From NCBI GenBank assembly GCA_009784725.1, contig WQXS01000005.1, positions 23,381 to 87,380 of the forward strand: a stretch of DNA of 64,000 bases. Direction: 5' to 3'. The position numbers and the translations under genes are program-made. Every line of letters begins with the position of its first letter. The stretch's first letter is position 1. The notes under the pieces are model-generated. The model was not told the origin of the DNA, did no database searches, and was given only the letters and a program-made list of their open reading frames with translations. Origin of the DNA: Oscillospiraceae bacterium (lineage in GTDB: Bacteria > Bacillota > Clostridia > Oscillospirales > Oscillospiraceae). Positions 60,699 through 64,000 of this stretch are shown piece by piece.

Positions 60699-62207
60699 TC
60701 ATTCTATATTTAATGCAAGCATGGTGATATCGTCGAATTGTTCTGCGCCGCAGGCAAAATCATCGACTCTTGCCCTTGTAAAATCCAACAGATCTTTAGC
60801 ACAGCTGAAATTGCATTCATTTATTATACTGTGCAGGCGCTCCTCCGAAAGCATTTCCTTACCGGGGTTTTCCGCTTCGGTCACACCATCTGTGTATAAG
60901 AATAAAACGTCGCCTTTTTTAAGGGTTATCTCATCCTGCTGATATTTTGTGCCCGGCATAAATCCCGGCATAAAACCGGGCTTGACAGGCAGCCAGTCAA
61001 AACTGCTGCCTTGTTTTATCAGCGGGATATCATGCCCGCCGTTTACATATGTGAAGCTTCCGGTTGTTATATCAAGAACCCCTAAAAAGACCGTTACAAA
61101 CATGCATTCATCATTGCCCTCACAGAGCATATCATTTACAATCTCCAAAACCTCAGCAAGCGGTTTGCCTTGCTGCGCCGTGTTTTTGAGCTGTGTTTTC
61201 GCTTTTACCATAAACAGTGCCGCAGGGATGCCTTTGCCCGATACATCTGCAATGACAACGGCAAGCTTGTTGTCGTCAATGAAAAAGAAATCGTAAAAAT
61301 CTCCGCCGACTTCTTTTGCAGGGTCCATCAGTGCATAAATATCAAAACCCGTACGCTCGGGAAACGGCGGGAACACGTTTGGCAGCATGCTGCTTTGAAT
61401 TTTTGCTGCAATCATAAGCTCCGACTGCAGGCGCTCTCTTTCTGCTCTTTCCAGCAGGACGGTTTCGGTTACATCTTGAATAATGATTATATACCGGAGC
61501 AGCTTTTCTCTGTCGTAGATAAAGCTTATATCAGCCTTATGATAACTTTCTCCGTTATTCATTTCAAACGAAATTGTATCTTTTGTGCTTTGACCGTCAA
61601 TCTGCCGCAGCTCGTCGGGCCAGTCACCGGACTGGTTGATCGGTGCATATTTTTTCAAACTTTTTAAGGATGGGAACAATTTCTCGGCGGCATTGTTTGC
61701 ACTTAAAAAACTGCCGTCCGCATCTGTGAGCACGATTGCCTCTTTTATGGAGGACAGAATCATTTCTGAGGTTTTGGCGTTTGAGTAGCGGTTGAGTTTA
61801 AATACACGCAGCAAACGCAGAAGTCTGAGCAACCTGAGAATGGTCATATTAATCGGGAACGCCATGGGCAGATAAAACGGCAGAATTGCCACTATGTCTA
61901 TAAGCGACATCGGTGAACAAACGTACCGGAGCCGTGCCTTTGCCGGTTTTATTTTTGAAAATAAAATATCTGCTGTCCATAAACGCAGAATGTACTCTGC
62001 TGTAAATATCGCAACCGACACTGCTTCTATCACATAAAAAACCGGTTCGCTGCCTGCCGGAATAACTTCCAGAAGGTCAAGGACAACCGTTGTTACATTA
62101 ACTATTATAAGGGCTGTAACTGCGTTGCTGAAAATCCGGTTTGCAAGGCTTCTGTGTCCGTCATCGCGAACTACATCGCAGACAATTCGTTTTATCTTAG
62201 TATACAT
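60699..62207 (-). CDS. Voltage-sensor-like domain fused to PAS and RsbU/SpoIIE-type PP2C phosphatase
   Basis: A 502-residue protein. Residues 27-48, 57-78, 100-114 and 121-140 read as S1 to S4 of an ion-channel voltage sensor. Acidic residues stand in S2 (Glu61, Glu71) and S3 (Asp104). S4 is LRLLRLLRLLRVFKLNR, with Arg125, 128, 131, 134, Lys137 and Arg140 at every third position. No S5-pore-S6 follows; instead a PAS domain (about 150-250) leads to a PP2C domain with metal-binding GGDFYD (Asp303), DVSGKG (Asp321) and a late DDITM. RsbU-type phosphatases dephosphorylate STAS antagonists; two lie upstream. Membrane potential or depolarisation could thus control the switch (inference). Confidence 0.88.
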   Translation of the reverse strand: MYTKIKRIVCDVVRDDGHRSLANRIFSNAVTALIIVNVTTVVLDLLEVIPAGSEPVFYVIEAVSVAIFTAEYILRLWTADILFSKIKPAKARLRYVCSPMSLIDIVAILPFYLPMAFPINMTILRLLRLLRLLRVFKLNRYSNAKTSEMILSSIKEAIVLTDADGSFLSANNAAEKLFPSLKSLKKYAPINQSGDWPDELRQIDGQSTKDTISFEMNNGESYHKADISFIYDREKLLRYIIIIQDVTETVLLERAERERLQSELMIAAKIQSSMLPNVFPPFPERTGFDIYALMDPAKEVGGDFYDFFFIDDNKLAVVIADVSGKGIPAALFMVKAKTQLKNTAQQGKPLAEVLEIVNDMLCEGNDECMFVTVFLGVLDITTGSFTYVNGGHDIPLIKQGSSFDWLPVKPGFMPGFMPGTKYQQDEITLKKGDVLFLYTDGVTEAENPGKEMLSEERLHSIINECNFSCAKDLLDFTRARVDDFACGAEQFDDITMLALNIE

Positions 62208-62210
62208 TTC

Positions 62211-62633
62211 TCAAATCTCTCTGTCCTTTTTGGTCATGTTTTTTGTAATGGTGAGTATATTATTCCCTCCGGAATACTCATAATTTGCTTCGTCCATCAG
62301 ATTTTTAATAAAGTGAATGCCAAGACCGCCGATTTCACGCTCCATAATCGGTACATTCAAATCCGGAGCATTGCCTTCAAGCGGATTAAAGGGCTCTCCC
62401 CAATCTGTAAATCTTATGACTGCTTTCTCATCTACATCCACGGATAATTCCACATATCCGTCTTCTTCCGGTTTATAGGCATATGATGCAATATTTACGA
62501 ATGCCTCTTCCACCGCAATTAGGATTTCCGGCCGCAGGTCAACGGGGAAATCGTTCCGGTCAAGCTCCGAGTCCACAATGTCCATAACCTCACCGGTGTT
62601 ATTAATATTTGCTATGATATTCAGTGTTACCAT
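62211..62633 (-). CDS. RsbW-like anti-sigma factor / serine kinase
   Basis: A 140-residue GHKL ATPase of the RsbW/SpoIIAB type. The N-box ILIAVEEAFVNIASYAY and the G-box EIGGLGIHFIKNLMDE are intact. Such proteins bind a sigma factor and phosphorylate the STAS antagonist. The ATG overlaps the stop of the STAS gene by one base (TGATG), and the phosphatase gene starts 3 bases after its stop. No sigma factor gene is in the window, so the target may be elsewhere or not a sigma factor. Confidence 0.88.
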   Translation of the reverse strand: MVTLNIIANINNTGEVMDIVDSELDRNDFPVDLRPEILIAVEEAFVNIASYAYKPEEDGYVELSVDVDEKAVIRFTDWGEPFNPLEGNAPDLNVPIMEREIGGLGIHFIKNLMDEANYEYSGGNNILTITKNMTKKDREI

Positions 62634-62941
62634 CAGCCCACCATCATCTGCTGAAGAGCGGACAGTCCAAGTACGTTTTTGACAACCTCCGACGGGTCTT
62701 CAATTTGGAATTTGCCGCCTGCTTCCATACAGCTTTTATATGTTTTAAGAATGATTCTTATCCCGATAGAAGTCATTATAGTTACTTCCCGCATGTTTAA
62801 TACAATATGGGTAAACCCTTCTTCGAGAGCGTCGCTCAGCTTTTTGCCAAAAAAGTTTTCGTTTACTGTTGTTATTCTGCCTGTAACATTAAACTTTATA
62901 CCCTCGTTTGTTTCTACTCTATCCATTGTTAACTCACTCAT
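62633..62941 (-). CDS. STAS-domain anti-sigma factor antagonist (RsbV-like)
   Basis: A 102-residue single STAS domain. The phosphorylation loop reads REVTIMTSIGIRIILK, with Ser58 as the likely target. An AAAGGAGA site precedes the start at 62941. Its close similarity to the next gene (62958-63272), including the shared EDPSEVVKNVLGLS/ENPSEVVKNVLKLS tail, shows a tandem duplication. Expected partner: the RsbW-like kinase whose gene it overlaps. Confidence 0.9.
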   Translation of the reverse strand: MSELTMDRVETNEGIKFNVTGRITTVNENFFGKKLSDALEEGFTHIVLNMREVTIMTSIGIRIILKTYKSCMEAGGKFQIEDPSEVVKNVLGLSALQQMMVG

Positions 62942-62957
62942 TTTCGGCTCTCCTTTA

Positions 62958-63272
62958 TTATTTTAGAAGTAACTCTGTCAAATCAGAAAGCTTCAAAACG
63001 TTTTTTACGACCTCGGAAGGGTTCTCAATTTGAAACCCGGTTCCTTTTGCTTTTGCATTTTTGAATGCTTTAAGGATTATTTTTATTCCGACGGAAGTAA
63101 ATACAACAACGTTTTCCATGTTTACCGTTACAGTTTCCGGACAACTTTCCAGCGAATCGTTTATCGCCTTTTCAAACTGCCCTGCGGTGTCATATGCGAT
63201 ATACCCTCCCACCTCAAGCTCAACGTTAGGTGCCTCGGATGATGTGGTGACTGTAAAACTTGATTTTTCCAT
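62958..63272 (-). CDS. STAS-domain anti-sigma factor antagonist (second copy)
   Basis: A 104-residue STAS domain, tandem paralogue of 62633-62941. The loop reads NVVVFTSVGIKIILK with Ser60 as the likely phosphosite. The start has AGGGAG 7 bases before. Sixteen bases separate it from its paralogue. Two antagonists with one kinase would let two inputs meet at one switch, or one copy may have another partner; this cannot be decided here. Confidence 0.9.
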   Translation of the reverse strand: MEKSSFTVTTSSEAPNVELEVGGYIAYDTAGQFEKAINDSLESCPETVTVNMENVVVFTSVGIKIILKAFKNAKAKGTGFQIENPSEVVKNVLKLSDLTELLLK

Positions 63273-63289
63273 TTGCTTGCTCCCTTATT

Positions 63290-64000
63290 TTATTTATTAT
63301 ATTTAATAAACGTATATTGATTGCGCCCGTTTTGCTTTGACTGATATAACGCCTTGTCTGCCTGATTGAGATAATCTTCGCCGTCTTGCGAGAGTTCTGC
63401 GTTGATTGTTGTCAGCCCGATTGAAACGGTCACATGGTCTGCAACCTCGCTTTTTTCGTGAGGGATTTTCAGGCTTCGTATATTTTTAAGCATCTTCTCA
63501 GCTATAAACCGGGAGCCGTTTTCATCCGTGTACGGCAGAATTACAGAAAATTCTTCTCCGCCGTAACGGGCGACAAAATCGTCGGGCCGCAGTAAGGTAT
63601 CGTTCAGCGCTTCAGCAACTGCTTTTAAGCAGATATCTCCTTCGCTGTGCCCGTAGGTATCGTTGAACTTCTTAAAATAGTCTATGTCAATCATCATCAC
63701 GCTCAGCACATCGCCGTAACGCTTAAGTGAATGTGAAATGCGCTTCAGGCTGTCTTCCAAATACCGTCTGTTATATATCCCCGTAAGCTGGTCGTGGTAC
63801 ATCTTGTCGGTCAGGTCAACATTGTTTTCGTAAAGCTCAATAGTCGTTGCGTCAGAAATAACGATTGAACGCCGGTGCTCTTCCAGCAGCTCCCCATACG
63901 CTTCCGTAAGCTTTGTATACGCTTCAAAATCAAACTCTGCACCGTTTCTGACCGCTGCAACATTAGACACAGCCTGATCATAAACATGCTGCTCATCCGC
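63290..64000 (-). CDS. Diguanylate cyclase (GGDEF), C-terminal part (runs off the right edge)
   Basis: The frame is open to base 64000 (ADEQHVYDQAVSNVAA before an internal GTG at 63970), so the start is outside the window. The visible 236 residues hold a helical signalling linker and a full GGDEF domain: DQLTGIYNRRYLED start, MMIDIDYFKKFND metal site, and the active-site variant RYGGEEF. It makes cyclic di-GMP. No RxxD inhibitory site is evident before the motif. It precedes the two STAS genes by 17 bases, so it is likely co-transcribed with the partner-switching module. Confidence 0.92.
   Translation of the reverse strand, partial: ADEQHVYDQAVSNVAAVRNGAEFDFEAYTKLTEAYGELLEEHRRSIVISDATTIELYENNVDLTDKMYHDQLTGIYNRRYLEDSLKRISHSLKRYGDVLSVMMIDIDYFKKFNDTYGHSEGDICLKAVAEALNDTLLRPDDFVARYGGEEFSVILPYTDENGSRFIAEKMLKNIRSLKIPHEKSEVADHVTVSIGLTTINAELSQDGEDYLNQADKALYQSKQNGRNQYTFIKYNK

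Overview
The window looks like a chromosomal segment of an uncultured or poorly characterised member of the Bacillota (probably Clostridia). Evidence: strong purine-rich Shine-Dalgarno sites, lipobox lipoproteins, a CotH-family protein, an rplM-rpsI pair behind a consensus sigma-A promoter, TTG and GTG starts, and AT-leaning intergenic DNA. No rRNA, tRNA or CRISPR array was recognised.

Layout. 1-10744: two divergent, clearly paralogous oligopeptide ABC transporter operons (left arm oppA-oppB-oppC-oppD running out of the window; right arm oppA-B-C-D-F plus a small acidic tail-anchored protein). 10745-12526: an AbiEi/AbiEii-type toxin-antitoxin pair with its own consensus promoter and terminator. 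12634-14512: a DUF362/ferredoxin protein and a TtcA-like PP-loop enzyme. 14536-14757: a MITE-like inverted repeat. 14963-15813: rplM-rpsI. 15896-18250: a response regulator with two tandem HD-GYP domains and an orphan receiver. 18305-22827: a tryptophanase-family lyase, an OFA-type MFS carrier carrying an in-frame palindrome, and a frameshifted M3 oligopeptidase. 22902-31447: a UMF1-like MFS, VTC, DUF4956, CotH and hybrid-kinase operon. 31579-35188: a CHASE hybrid kinase coupled to a response regulator. 35438-50274: two AAA/DUF4143 ATPases flanking a 3953-residue surface protein. 50465-51919: a 5'-truncated dinD and a hicAB pair. 51991-60570: a MetQ-like lipoprotein with three sensor kinases. 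60699-64000: a voltage-sensor-like/PAS/PP2C phosphatase fusion with RsbW-like, two STAS and GGDEF partners.

The dominant theme is signalling. There are four hybrid histidine kinases, one LytS-type kinase, a stand-alone regulator, a tandem HD-GYP protein, a diguanylate cyclase and an Rsb-type partner-switching module, yet I see no response regulator with a DNA-binding output domain.

Three items stand out. (1) A protein whose N-terminus reads as a complete S1-S4 voltage sensor without a pore, fused through PAS to an RsbU-like phosphatase. (2) In-phase 11-bp tandem repeats upstream of three separate transcription units (CHASE kinase, giant surface protein, MetQ/kinase operon), suggesting one shared regulator. 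(3) The giant surface protein, which ends in a multi-pass membrane domain instead of a sortase signal. A family of short GC-rich palindromes (core GGGGACGGTTC or GGGGACAGGTAC) sits directly at many stop codons and twice lies in frame inside genes.
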